From assembly GCA_020848965.1 (NCBI GenBank), contig JADLHE010000537.1, positions 1-33,985 on the forward strand: a DNA stretch of 33,985 nucleotides, written 5' to 3'. The stretch comes from Saprospiraceae bacterium (lineage in GTDB: Bacteria > Bacteroidota > Bacteroidia > Chitinophagales > Saprospiraceae). Below, in pieces: positions 18,032 through 27,723 of the stretch. The notes under the pieces are model-generated. The model did not search any database. It had not been told where the DNA came from and saw only the letters and a program-made list of their open reading frames with translations. The translations under genes were made by a program, and so were the position numbers. Within the stretch, counting starts at the first letter, position 1; every line of letters starts with the position of its first letter.

Positions 18032-18964
18032 TCAGGCAAACACCAGTTTGCTCATGTAAGCAGCATCCACTTCAGCGCTCTTGATGGGCGTGGAATTGTC
18101 CCAGCGCTCCTGCTCCACGATAAAGTATTGCATGCCGCTGTCCTTCGCCACTTTCAAGATTTTGGCGAAATCAATGCTGCCAGTACCGAGGTCAACCGAG
18201 GCGTTTTCCTCCTTGGCAGGCAGGGTTTTGCTGCGGTCTTTCACGTGGCAGAGGCGGAAGCGGTTCGGATACTTGGTCAAGTATTCGGCGGGGTCTTTTC
18301 CAGCCGTCACCACCCAGTAGATGTCCATTTCGAAATCAACCAATCCTGCGTCGGTATTGGCGAGTACATAGTCATGCGGCACCTGGCCTTCCAGCGTTTC
18401 GAATGAATAGGCGTGGTTGTGGTAGGCGTAACGAATGCCAGCCTTCTTCGCTATTTCGCCATTTTTGTTGAAATCTTGGGCAATCTTTTTCCAATCGTCC
18501 ATTTTCTTCTGAGGGCCGAGCCAAGGGGTTATGAGATAGCTCACGCCAATGGCAGCAGCTTCGGCGGCTTTTTTCTCGAAGTCCTTTTTGGTGTCGCAAT
18601 GGGCAGAGATGAGCGTCATGCCCAGTTCGTCCATGTATGCCTTGAACTCGGTGTTTTTCATGCCCCAATAAATGCCCTTGTCGCCTTCGAAGCTCTCGAT
18701 TTGCTTGTAGCCAGCAGTGGCGAGCGCCTTGAGGGTGCCTTTGGCGTCTTTGGCCATGTCGTCACGCACGCTCCAAAGTTGGATGCCGTATTGTGGGATG
18801 CTGCCAGCGACCGGCGTTGGGGCCGCTGCGGCGGTAGAATCGGCGGCAACCTCAGCACCAGCAGTGCCAGCACCGTCCGATTTGCAGGCCCAGTTGGGCA
18901 GGATGAGCGCCCCGGCAGCAGCTGCCCCGGCGTATTGGAAGAATTTTCTACGGGAGTGGTTCAT
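18032..18964 (-). CDS. Tat-exported sugar phosphate isomerase/epimerase-like TIM-barrel protein
   Basis: MNHSRRKFFQYAGAAAAGALILPNWACKSDG (Tat-like); YGIQLWSVRDDMAKDAKGTLKALATAGYKQIESF...FEMDIYWVVTAGKDPAEYL; ATG at 18964 preferred. Confidence 0.88.
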   Translation of the reverse strand: MNHSRRKFFQYAGAAAAGALILPNWACKSDGAGTAGAEVAADSTAAAAPTPVAGSIPQYGIQLWSVRDDMAKDAKGTLKALATAGYKQIESFEGDKGIYWGMKNTEFKAYMDELGMTLISAHCDTKKDFEKKAAEAAAIGVSYLITPWLGPQKKMDDWKKIAQDFNKNGEIAKKAGIRYAYHNHAYSFETLEGQVPHDYVLANTDAGLVDFEMDIYWVVTAGKDPAEYLTKYPNRFRLCHVKDRSKTLPAKEENASVDLGTGSIDFAKILKVAKDSGMQYFIVEQERWDNSTPIKSAEVDAAYMSKLVFA

Positions 18965-19036
18965 TTTCTCTGAATTTTTAGATGGATGAATTAAAATTGA
19001 AGCCACGAATTACCCGAATTATTTTCAAAAGCGGAC

Positions 19037-19077
19037 AAAAAAAAAGCCCCAGCCTTGAAATTCGAGGCTGGGGCTTT
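19037..19077 (-). terminator. Rho-independent terminator of the 19098..19952 gene
   Basis: AAAGCCCCAGCCT (19043-19055)/AGGCTGGGGCTTT (19065-19077), T-tract on minus strand. Confidence 0.8.
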
Positions 19078-19097
19078 CCGAATCGGTCAAAACGCAA

Positions 19098-19952
19098 TCA
19101 TTCCGGAATCTGCTCCGAAAGTATATAATTCAATACCCCTGCGTAAATCGCAACCTGCGTGAAGGCAACGGAGCGGTCGTTATTGGGGCCATAAAAAGTA
19201 GCATAACCATCCATGTTCAGGTCAGCCAAAGCATAGGCTTTTGCGGCATAGTTGCCATAACTTTGACTGTTGCCGGAGGCACTGTAAACATAGGTAAACA
19301 AATAGAAAATATCGTTGTTTGGCCCTTGATAAATGCATCGTTTGTCGCGGTTGGTGTCGCCCAGCCAAAGCATGCGTTTATTGCCCACTTCCTTGGTAGC
19401 GTGCGTGCCGTACAGTGGTAGGTCAAGGCTGGTGAAATCCACGGTAGTTGCATTGCTGGACAGCGAAATCGGTTTGGCGGTCATGGTGCCAAGATGGTTG
19501 CGGTGCCTGACGGAGACGTGATATTCGCCCGGCGCAACGCTCAAAAAACGAACGGGAGAAACGCCGTCAGTGGAAACCACATCGCCATCCCGCTGCAACA
19601 GGGCTGCGTGGGTGCTGACGGGCTTGGCCATATTGCCGGGGCTGCGCAATTCAACCACGACCCAATCCACAATGGCATCGTTGCCAGTGACCTGAAAAAC
19701 GGCAGGGTTTGTCACCGATTCGCCGCCGCCATCGCCGTAGTGCTTAAAATGGACGAGGCCAGTGTAAGGCTCGGAATTGGGCAACAGGCCATTGGCCCGG
19801 ATGCCGTCCCGCATCAGGCCATTGGATTCAAGGGCGCCAGAAAGCAAAAGTTTTGGGCTGACGGCCACGCCATTATGCGCATTTGCTTGCAATGAAAATG
19901 CTGCAAACACGGCCAGCAGCATGGATTTTTGCTTTGAAGGAAAGAATTTCAT
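19098..19952 (-). CDS. Secreted protein with paired dockerin/EF-hand-like repeats (tandem paralog 1)
   Basis: Signal peptide; GDTNRDKRCIYQGPNNDIF and DLNMDGYATFYGPNNDRS; shared VDWVVVELRS...ALLQRDGDVVSTDGVSPV...RHRNHLG block. Confidence 0.85.
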   Translation of the reverse strand: MKFFPSKQKSMLLAVFAAFSLQANAHNGVAVSPKLLLSGALESNGLMRDGIRANGLLPNSEPYTGLVHFKHYGDGGGESVTNPAVFQVTGNDAIVDWVVVELRSPGNMAKPVSTHAALLQRDGDVVSTDGVSPVRFLSVAPGEYHVSVRHRNHLGTMTAKPISLSSNATTVDFTSLDLPLYGTHATKEVGNKRMLWLGDTNRDKRCIYQGPNNDIFYLFTYVYSASGNSQSYGNYAAKAYALADLNMDGYATFYGPNNDRSVAFTQVAIYAGVLNYILSEQIPE

Positions 19953-20006
19953 GATGTTGACGAAAAGGGGAGTGGGTTAGTTGAATGATTTTCGGTTTAG
20001 CTCGCC

Positions 20007-20885
20007 TTATTCTGGCAGGCAATCGGGTAAGATATAGTTTGAAACGACGGTCGTATTGGGGGGATAGGTAACGATGTTGTGGAATACCAATTCCACATCA
20101 TTGCCCGCACCTTGATAAATTACTTTACCATCCATGTTCAGGTCGTAAATCGAGTATCTTTTGTTGATATAATTGCTCTCCAAATTGGTGTTCCCAGTTG
20201 CTTCTGGCCCTATAATGCCCCGCAATAAAAGTATCGACCTGTCATTGCTTGGGCCTGTGACTATCACCCTTCCATCCCTGCTGCAATCCCCGGCCCACAT
20301 GGCCGCTTTCCCGCCAATGATTTTTTGCCCGTATTGGCAAACTGCCGTGTTGGGGTCGGTAAAATTGACGGTCACGGGCATTTGCGATAGCGAGACTTTA
20401 GCGTTCGTCATTATGCTCAGGTGGTTTCGGTGCCTGATAACGACATGGTACTGTCCGGCATCCACATTGGAGAAAATGACGGGCGATTGGCCATCAGCGG
20501 CCACCACATCACCATCACGCTGCACTAGTGCCGAACTGGTGGCCAAAACGGCATTTGTTGCACTCGACGAAGTGCGCAACTCGACCACCACCCAATCCAC
20601 GATGGCGTCGGGGCCAGTGGCTTGCAAAAGGGCTGCATTGGCAATGGTTTCGCCGCCACCGCCGCCCTTGTGCTGGAAATTGGCAAGGCCCGTATAGGGT
20701 TCGGTCATGGGCAAAAGCCCTTCTGCCCGCAGGTCGTCCCGCATCAGCGTTGCCGCAGGCGAAAGACCGTGCAGCGCCGCTTGTAGATAGACCTTTGGGC
20801 GCAACGAAACGCCGTTTTGGGCATGGAGGCCCAGACAAAACGCTATTCCGGCAGCAGAAAAAATGATTCGTTTGAAAGATTGCAT
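20007..20885 (-). CDS. Secreted protein with paired dockerin/EF-hand-like repeats (tandem paralog 2)
   Basis: GDCSRDGRVIVTGPSNDRS and DLNMDGKVIYQGAGNDVEL; shared N-terminal block. Confidence 0.85.
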   Translation of the reverse strand: MQSFKRIIFSAAGIAFCLGLHAQNGVSLRPKVYLQAALHGLSPAATLMRDDLRAEGLLPMTEPYTGLANFQHKGGGGGETIANAALLQATGPDAIVDWVVVELRTSSSATNAVLATSSALVQRDGDVVAADGQSPVIFSNVDAGQYHVVIRHRNHLSIMTNAKVSLSQMPVTVNFTDPNTAVCQYGQKIIGGKAAMWAGDCSRDGRVIVTGPSNDRSILLLRGIIGPEATGNTNLESNYINKRYSIYDLNMDGKVIYQGAGNDVELVFHNIVTYPPNTTVVSNYILPDCLPE

Positions 20886-20930
20886 GTTGATGTGTTTTTA
20901 GTTTGTAAATAGTGATGAAAAGGGGATGTA

Positions 20931-21803
20931 TTAAGGTATGCATTCCAACAGCACCCAATCACCACCGCTTTGCCAACCTGGGTGTGAGGTAAAAAACTGC
21001 ATCAGCACCGCTCTATCATTGTTTTGGCCACTGTAAATTGCTTTGCCATCCATATTGGCATCCGCCATCAAATAGCCTTTGCTGATATAATTTGCCGAGA
21101 GTTGGGTATTGGCCTGGTCATACAGCACGGTGGTGAACAGTTTCAAAACCTCATTGCCTGGGCCTTGGAAAATGAATCGGCCATCGTTGTTGAGGTCGCC
21201 GCCCCAAAGTGCACGCTTGGCTCCCAAATTGGCCATTGCGTATGCTCCGCACTGCAAAGCGAGGTTAGGGTCGGTAAAATCAAGACTTTTGGGCGTACTG
21301 GAAAGCTGCACGGGCAATTCCGTCATTACGCCAAGGTGTATGCGGTGGTCAATTACCACGAAATACTCCCCGGCTGGCGTTTGAGGGAAATTGACGGCAG
21401 AGGCGCCATCCACATCCACCACATCGCCATCCCTTTGCAGCAGGGCAGCCCTAGTCGCCAAAACCTGGCTTAGGTCCAAAGTTGACCTAAGTTCCACCAC
21501 GACCCAATCCACAATGGCATTGGAGCCAGCCACTTGCAATATGGCAGGATCGCTGATAGTTTCGCCGCCACCACTGCCGGAAGGCTGGGAGTTGGCAAGG
21601 CTTGAATAAGGTTCGGTCATGGGCACCAAGCCTTGTTTCCGAAGGTCGTCCCGCATCAGCGTTGCCGCAGGCGAAAGGCCATGTAGGGCAGCTTGGAGAT
21701 AGACCCTCGGCTTGATGCTTACGCCCGTTTGCGCATTGGCCTGCGCCCCCAATAAAGGCAGCAAGAAAAGAAGGGCAATAGGGCGAATGTGTTTGTGTTT
21801 CAT
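20931..21803 (-). CDS. Secreted protein with paired dockerin/EF-hand-like repeats (tandem paralog 3)
   Basis: GDLNNDGRFIFQGPGNEVL and DANMDGKAIYSGQNNDRA; shared N-terminal block. Confidence 0.85.
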   Translation of the reverse strand: MKHKHIRPIALLFLLPLLGAQANAQTGVSIKPRVYLQAALHGLSPAATLMRDDLRKQGLVPMTEPYSSLANSQPSGSGGGETISDPAILQVAGSNAIVDWVVVELRSTLDLSQVLATRAALLQRDGDVVDVDGASAVNFPQTPAGEYFVVIDHRIHLGVMTELPVQLSSTPKSLDFTDPNLALQCGAYAMANLGAKRALWGGDLNNDGRFIFQGPGNEVLKLFTTVLYDQANTQLSANYISKGYLMADANMDGKAIYSGQNNDRAVLMQFFTSHPGWQSGGDWVLLECIP

Positions 21804-21882
21804 GTTGAGTTATTTAAAATGTTAGAAAAAGCAACTAATGGATGGTTCTGAAGGCATAAACAGCCTGGTCAACGCTTAACTA

Positions 21883-22779
21883 TCAGGGCAGTTCCTCCAC
21901 CAATCGGCAATCGCCGCCCACTTCTGGGCAGTTGTGTTGCCAAAGGAAAACGATGTCGAAAGTGAGCTGTGCACCATCCGAACTTGGCCCTTGGTATTTC
22001 ACGAGGCCATCCATATTGATGTCGCTGTCATCATACCCTTTTAGCACAAAGTTCTGGTTGGCATCCACGTTGTCGGGCGACAGCAATACATGGAAGAAAA
22101 TATGCTCCTTGTCGCTTTCGGCACCTTCGGCTTCCACCCGTCCGTTGTGATTGGCATCCCCGGCAAACAATGCCATTATATTCTCACGCAACTGAATCAT
22201 GGGCTTGTTCCCATAGCACTTCAGTTTGGGGTTGGTGAAATCAACGATTTGAGGGGTTTCCGTGAGGTTGAAGGCCAAAGTGGCCATTACCCCAAGGTGG
22301 TTGCGGTGGCGAACGGCCACCATATAAGTGCCTGGCTCTACGTCGGGGAATTGCAGCGGCGAAACGCCGTCCACATCCACCACGTCGCCGTCCCGCTGGA
22401 GCAATGCCGAGCGGGTGGCCAAAACGACTTTTTGAAGCTCTGGGTGCCTCAGTTCAACGAAGACCCAATCCACGATGGCATTGGAGCCTTCCACATTCAG
22501 AACTGCTTGGTTTTCAATGACCTCGGTGCCACCCAAAACGCCGTAGTGGCTATAATTTTCCCTTGCGGAATAAGGCTCTTGGAGGGGAATCTGCCCGGTC
22601 GTTCGAAGGTCGTCCCGCATGAGCATACTTGGCTGTTTTACGCCGAGCATGGCACCTTGCAGGTACATCCTGATACTCAATTGCACACCTTTGTTGGGAG
22701 GGAGATTACCGGCATTGCTGGCTGGCACCAAAAAAAACGAGGCAAATAGCAATGCAGGAATTAGGGTTCCGATTCTCAT
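21883..22779 (-). CDS. Secreted protein with paired dockerin/EF-hand-like repeats (tandem paralog 4)
   Basis: GDANHNGRVEAEGAESDKE and DINMDGLVKYQGPSSDGA; shared N-terminal block. Confidence 0.85.
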   Translation of the reverse strand: MRIGTLIPALLFASFFLVPASNAGNLPPNKGVQLSIRMYLQGAMLGVKQPSMLMRDDLRTTGQIPLQEPYSARENYSHYGVLGGTEVIENQAVLNVEGSNAIVDWVFVELRHPELQKVVLATRSALLQRDGDVVDVDGVSPLQFPDVEPGTYMVAVRHRNHLGVMATLAFNLTETPQIVDFTNPKLKCYGNKPMIQLRENIMALFAGDANHNGRVEAEGAESDKEHIFFHVLLSPDNVDANQNFVLKGYDDSDINMDGLVKYQGPSSDGAQLTFDIVFLWQHNCPEVGGDCRLVEELP

Positions 22780-22977
22780 GGAATTAGTTTTTACAAATAC
22801 AACCAGTTAAAAAAATTACACTGATTTTGCGGACGCAGCAGCTTTAATTGAATGCCACTGTTCGGCCTAGCAATGGGGGGAAATGCAGTGTAGGGAGGAA
22901 GGAGAATTTCAGCGTATTTGCTCTGTGGTTGTTTTTTGTAAAAACGATAGCGAATCTAAAGAAATTAGGTAAAAGGC

Positions 22978-22991
22978 GTCTTTGCAAAGAC
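22978..22991. promoter_or_regulatory. 14-bp perfect palindrome in intergenic region
   Basis: GTCTTTGCAAAGAC. Confidence 0.25.
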
Positions 22992-23064
22992 CGTACCTAT
23001 CTAACAAGGCAATAGTGAAAAGCTGAAAAATGCGCTTGCCCGGAGGCGAGAAGCCCACCGCACT

Positions 23065-24456
23065 TCAAGCAAATTGTCCCAACAACCATTCCTTTTCGGT
23101 AAGCACCTCTTCCCCTGCAATGGCCTCGTACAGCGCCGACCGCTGTGCCTCATCGTAGGGGTTCAGGTCGAGCAGTTTTTGGGTATAATGCACGATGTTC
23201 GACCAGTTCAGGTGGTGGTAGCCCATGCGCTTGTTCCGGCGGATGAACATGCGGAGGGTGCGCAAATGGGCGTCCAGCAGCTCCAGTTCCTGCTTCTCGA
23301 AATAGATTTTCATTTGGAGAATCCGGGCGGCCATTCCGTTGATAAAATCCTTGTAATCAGCACGTTGCAGCAAAAAAAGCGCATCGTCGTAGCGGTGCTT
23401 TGCAAAAGCCAGACGGGCGGCGTTGAGGCTGAAGGCCGCTTCTTGCGCAGCAGGTTCCAGGTAGCTTCGGTACTCCTCCACGAAGCGCTCGGCCCAGGCC
23501 CACTCGTCGGGCAGGCGCAGGGCAATGCCCACGATATTGTTGTAGGTAAAATGGTTGATTTGGCCGCCTTCGAATAGTAGGCCCGTTTTCAACCCCTGCT
23601 TGTAAAGGTCGAGTGCCTCCTTGCGGTAAGCATGTTGGTTGGCGTTGATTTTTTTGATGCAGAAATTGATGGCCATCAAATACAAGGAAGCAATCTCGTC
23701 CGTCGGGAAGCAATTGCCGAAGTCGAACAGCGCCTGCTTCATTTCCCCAAAATGCCGCTCGCCCCCCTCGCCGAACAGCGCCAAATAACACAGCCGATAG
23801 ACCCGAACCGCAGGGGCATCCCGATAGCTAGGCTCATCGGCCAAGGCCAGTATAACTTCCAGTAAATCAATGCGGTAGCTGGTTTTAAAAACCGTTTGGT
23901 GCGAGCGCAAAAGGCAGGCTTGGCGCAGCTTCATAGCCAGCATGGCCGTGGTCAGTTGGTCTTCCACCAATTGCAGGTTCAGTGCCTTGGTGCGCCCCGA
24001 TTCGAGTAGGTGCAGGTAGTGCTGGTGTTCCATTAGGTAGCTTTCTAGGTAAAAAGCAGGCTGCCGCAGCGGTTGGTTTTCAGCTTGCTTCGCAATGGCT
24101 TTCTGCGCCTTTTCGAAGTGCCGGGGCAGTTTTCGGCGGTGGTAGGCAGCCAATAAGCGGTGGCCATCGTCGAGCGGCTCCCGCTGCCGCTCCTTCTGCA
24201 CGAGGTATTGTTCCATTAATTTCATCAGGTAACTCAGCAGCAACCGGAACTGCTGCTCGTTGAAAGGCTGGCCGGGCTGGGCGGCCTCCCAAGCAGCCTC
24301 TCGGTTGGGTTCTGACTGGTTTTTTGCCAAAAAATCAAAGAGCAGCCGCACGTCTTGCCGCTGATTGAAGAAGGGCGAGGCGAGGAAATTGCGCAGCTCC
24401 CGTTGCTCCGGCTTTGAAAATTGGGCGATTATTTCAAAAACAAGGGTATTTTGCAT
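23065..24456 (-). CDS. Hypothetical helical-repeat cytoplasmic protein
   Basis: 463-aa ORF, no signal peptide, strongly helical composition, no convincing family by eye. Confidence 0.85.
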   Translation of the reverse strand: MQNTLVFEIIAQFSKPEQRELRNFLASPFFNQRQDVRLLFDFLAKNQSEPNREAAWEAAQPGQPFNEQQFRLLLSYLMKLMEQYLVQKERQREPLDDGHRLLAAYHRRKLPRHFEKAQKAIAKQAENQPLRQPAFYLESYLMEHQHYLHLLESGRTKALNLQLVEDQLTTAMLAMKLRQACLLRSHQTVFKTSYRIDLLEVILALADEPSYRDAPAVRVYRLCYLALFGEGGERHFGEMKQALFDFGNCFPTDEIASLYLMAINFCIKKINANQHAYRKEALDLYKQGLKTGLLFEGGQINHFTYNNIVGIALRLPDEWAWAERFVEEYRSYLEPAAQEAAFSLNAARLAFAKHRYDDALFLLQRADYKDFINGMAARILQMKIYFEKQELELLDAHLRTLRMFIRRNKRMGYHHLNWSNIVHYTQKLLDLNPYDEAQRSALYEAIAGEEVLTEKEWLLGQFA

Positions 24457-24481
24457 GTGGGCAAGATAAAGTTTATTTCTA

Positions 24482-24489
24482 CAAATTTA
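24482..24489 (-). promoter_or_regulatory. Putative Bacteroidota -7 element (TAAATTTG)
   Basis: Minus strand TAAATTTG about 26 nt upstream of ATG at 24456. Confidence 0.4.
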
Positions 24490-24673
24490 ATTGCTTGATT
24501 GTTGAATTATTTGATTGCTAGTAGAATTTTTGTAAAAATCATTTTCTACAAAACGCAAAAAATGTAGTTGCTGGTGCAATGCTTTGCTCGGATGTTTGTA
24601 GCATGAAAATTTGTCAAGGGCAATGCGCCGCACCGGTCGGCAATTTGCCCCCGAACCTTTTAAATGTTCACCT

Positions 24674-27514
24674 ATGAACTCGATGATTTATCGCTTATTC
24701 GTCATAGCTCTTTTAACGACCACATTGGGAGTCAGGCTTGTTGCACAATGCACCTCCAATGCAGGTTTTATGGTCAATTTACAAATTGATGCCTGTGGTG
24801 CCGAAACCATAACTGCACAACATGCGGGAGGGCAAACCTTGGATGCCAACGACGCCTTACAATATGTGCTGCACACGTCTGCTGGCCCAGTGCTGGGCGT
24901 TGTTCTGGCAGAAAGCACCACACCAACCTTTGCATTTCCACCCTTGGGTATTTATGGGCAGACCTATTACATCTCTGCCATTGTTGGCAACGACTTAGGC
25001 GGCGGTGATGTGGACTTATTTGACCCCTGCCTCTCAGTATCTATTGGAACACCAGTCACTTGGCACGAAATACCGACGGTTACGCTGGTTGAGCAAACCG
25101 TGGAGGCCTGCCCCGGCGAATTAATCTGGTTCACTATAAACTATACTGGAGAAGGCCCTTGGACCTACCAACTAACTGCCAATGGGGAGCTTTTCGGCCC
25201 GTCTCAAACCAGTTCCGTAAACTCATTTACCGGCAATTTTGGAGGGCCAGACACAATGGTGGTTTGCCTCGCCAATACCAGTAACGCCTATTGCACAGGG
25301 ACTGTCAGTGGCTGCGTCACAGCCAATATTTCAGAACTGCCAACTTGTGAAATCTCCGTAACCACTGACCCCGATTGCGATGGGTTCCCGAACGGCACTA
25401 TTACTTTGGATTGCACAGGTGCCAATGGCCCAGTGAGTTACACTTGGTCAAATGGCGAGACCACGCCAAATCTTCAAAATTTGACAGGCGGTAATTATTC
25501 AGTAACCGTATCCAATGCGGAGGGCTGCACCAGAACTTACAACACTATCGTCAACTACGGAGTGCCGCTTTCTGCCAATATACTCTTGTTCGATTCCATC
25601 AGTTGCTTTGACCAGTCCGGTGCCTTGGTCTCATTGGTTGGAGGAGGCACACCACCCTATACCTACCTCTGGACAGGGCCAAACGGCTTCACTTACACAG
25701 CCAATCACCCCTATATCAAACTGCCCGGCACTTATACGCTCTTGGTTACTGATGCAGTTGGATGCACCGCACAAACTTCCATCACGGTGCAAAATACGAG
25801 CGATGATTGCGGCACCATCGTGGGAAATGTCACTACCGAATCGGATGGAAACTGCATTCTTGATTCAGGTGAAAACGGCTTGCGAAATTGGATGGTGCGG
25901 GCCACCGCCGCCAATGGCGATGAATACTTTGGCACAACCGACTCGCTGGGCCATTATGAAATTCGGATACTGGGCGGCGATTACCTGGTTGAAGCAATCC
26001 CATTTGCTGGTCTCTGGGATGCTTGCACTGCCCCTATTAGCATAACCTCGTCCGGGGTTTCCGACCTTGACACCGCCGACTTTCATTTTCATGAAATTTA
26101 CAATTGCCCGCTAATGGAGGTGGACATCAGCACGCCGTTCCTGCGTCGCTGTTTCCCCAACACTTATTTTGTGCAATACTGCAATCATGGAACCGAAACG
26201 GCCTTGGATGCAACGATAGCAGTTACACTTGACTCGCTCATCCATTTACAAGGTGCTCAAATCCCTTACACTGGTCCACTGAACGGCATCTACACCTTCG
26301 AAATCGGCGATGTAGCGCCCGGCGAATGTGGCAGCTTCTATATCAATACAGAGGTGCTTTGCGATGCAGTACTCGGCCAAACCCTCTGCGCCGAAGCACA
26401 TATCTACCCCGATTCGCTTTGCGGCCCTCCGAACGGCAATTGGTCTGGCGCTTTTGTGGACATTACTTCCGATTGCAACGCCGACAGTGTCGTGTTCACT
26501 TTGACGAACACAGGCACAGGCGATATGCCAGGCCCCTCATCCTTCATTGTGGTGCAGGACGGCGTAATGCTCATGTCCCAGACCTTTGAACTGGGGGTAG
26601 GTGAAAGCACCACGGCCAGCTACGCCGCCACAGGCGCCACCTATGTGATACTGGCCGAGCAAGTGCCAGATGCACCGGGTTTGTCCTATCCCACATTGTT
26701 CGTGGAGGGTTGCGGTGGCAATGGAGCATTTAGCCTTGGTTATGCTTCGCAATTCCCCGAAAACGACGCAGACCCCTTCCTGTCCATTGATTGTCAGGCA
26801 GTTATCGGCAGCTTCGACCCCAACGACAAACAAGGCTACCCGCTCGGCTTCGGCCCGAACAATTTGATTGAGGAAGGCCAATCCATTGACTACCTCATCC
26901 GTTTCCAGAACACGGGCACCGACACCGCCTTCAAAGTGGTGGTGAAAGATGTCATCCATCCCAACCTCGACATCGCCACGCTGCGGCCCGGCGCTTCGAG
27001 CCACCCCTACCAACTTGACATTCATCGGGACTCGCTGATTTTTACCTTCGACAACATCCTGCTGCCAGACAGCTTCGTGAACGAACCTGCCTCCCATGGC
27101 TTCGTGAAGTTCAGCATCGGCCAAAAAGCAGGTTTGAATATCGGCGATGCGATTGAAAACGAGGCGGCGATTTACTTCGACTTCAACGACCCGGTCATCA
27201 CCAACCGCACGAGGCACCAAGTGGGCGAGCCGTTCATCGTGAACAGTGTCGAGCCGCCCGTTTTGCGGAGTAAAATAAGCTGCACGGTCTATCCAAACCC
27301 GATGGGCGAGGAGGCAGTCGTCTTGATTCAAGGCGCTGAAAACCAAGATTTTGAGCTGCGGCTTTACGATATGACGGGCCGCTATTTGCGCAGCGAAAAA
27401 ATAACGGGCGGCATGGGCAAAATCAGGAAAAACGGCTTGCCCGACGGGCTTTATTTCTTCGATGTTTTGTCAGAAGGCGTGAAGCTTGGGCAAGGTAAGG
27501 TGGCGATGGAGTAA
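24674..27514 (+). CDS. Secreted T9SS-dependent adhesin-like protein (SprB-type repeats, DUF7619/DUF11-like domain, T9SS CTD)
   Basis: Signal peptide MNSMIYRLFVIALLTTTLGVRLVAQ (ATG 24674); TYTWSNGETTPNLQNLTGGNYSVTVSNAEGC; GSFDPNDKQGYP...IDYLIRFQNTGTDTAFKVVVKD; CTVYPNPMGEE... Confidence 0.88.
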   Translation: MNSMIYRLFVIALLTTTLGVRLVAQCTSNAGFMVNLQIDACGAETITAQHAGGQTLDANDALQYVLHTSAGPVLGVVLAESTTPTFAFPPLGIYGQTYYISAIVGNDLGGGDVDLFDPCLSVSIGTPVTWHEIPTVTLVEQTVEACPGELIWFTINYTGEGPWTYQLTANGELFGPSQTSSVNSFTGNFGGPDTMVVCLANTSNAYCTGTVSGCVTANISELPTCEISVTTDPDCDGFPNGTITLDCTGANGPVSYTWSNGETTPNLQNLTGGNYSVTVSNAEGCTRTYNTIVNYGVPLSANILLFDSISCFDQSGALVSLVGGGTPPYTYLWTGPNGFTYTANHPYIKLPGTYTLLVTDAVGCTAQTSITVQNTSDDCGTIVGNVTTESDGNCILDSGENGLRNWMVRATAANGDEYFGTTDSLGHYEIRILGGDYLVEAIPFAGLWDACTAPISITSSGVSDLDTADFHFHEIYNCPLMEVDISTPFLRRCFPNTYFVQYCNHGTETALDATIAVTLDSLIHLQGAQIPYTGPLNGIYTFEIGDVAPGECGSFYINTEVLCDAVLGQTLCAEAHIYPDSLCGPPNGNWSGAFVDITSDCNADSVVFTLTNTGTGDMPGPSSFIVVQDGVMLMSQTFELGVGESTTASYAATGATYVILAEQVPDAPGLSYPTLFVEGCGGNGAFSLGYASQFPENDADPFLSIDCQAVIGSFDPNDKQGYPLGFGPNNLIEEGQSIDYLIRFQNTGTDTAFKVVVKDVIHPNLDIATLRPGASSHPYQLDIHRDSLIFTFDNILLPDSFVNEPASHGFVKFSIGQKAGLNIGDAIENEAAIYFDFNDPVITNRTRHQVGEPFIVNSVEPPVLRSKISCTVYPNPMGEEAVVLIQGAENQDFELRLYDMTGRYLRSEKITGGMGKIRKNGLPDGLYFFDVLSEGVKLGQGKVAME

Positions 27515-27604
27515 CACGGTCTGGCAGACCGTGCTACCGCACTTCACACTCACCGACGCCGCTAAAACTGAAACAGGAAAGCACGGTCTGCCAGACCGTG
27601 TTAC
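27511..27604. repeat. 25-bp perfect inverted repeat whose arms are each palindromic (REP/BIME- or MITE-like)
   Basis: GTAACACGGTCTGGCAGACCGTGCT (27511-27535) and its exact reverse complement (27580-27604); core CACGGTCTG-G/C-CAGACCGTG. Confidence 0.85.
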
Positions 27605-27606
27605 GG

Positions 27607-27638
27607 CGGGTTTACGGAGCGAGGGCTTCGTAAACCCG
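27607..27638. repeat. 10-bp stem hairpin adjacent to the palindromic element
   Basis: CGGGTTTACG-gagcgagggctt-CGTAAACCCG followed by TTTTCTTT. Confidence 0.7.
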
Positions 27639-27723
27639 TTTTCTTTATGTGACTTTTGGCAGTCAAACTCTGTTTTGGAATATCGAACTTTGCAGCTTTC
27701 AAAGCTTTGCTATTCATATTTCG

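Noticed and set aside
26537-27346. 269-aa minus-strand ORF
   Set aside because: Antisense to the T9SS adhesin
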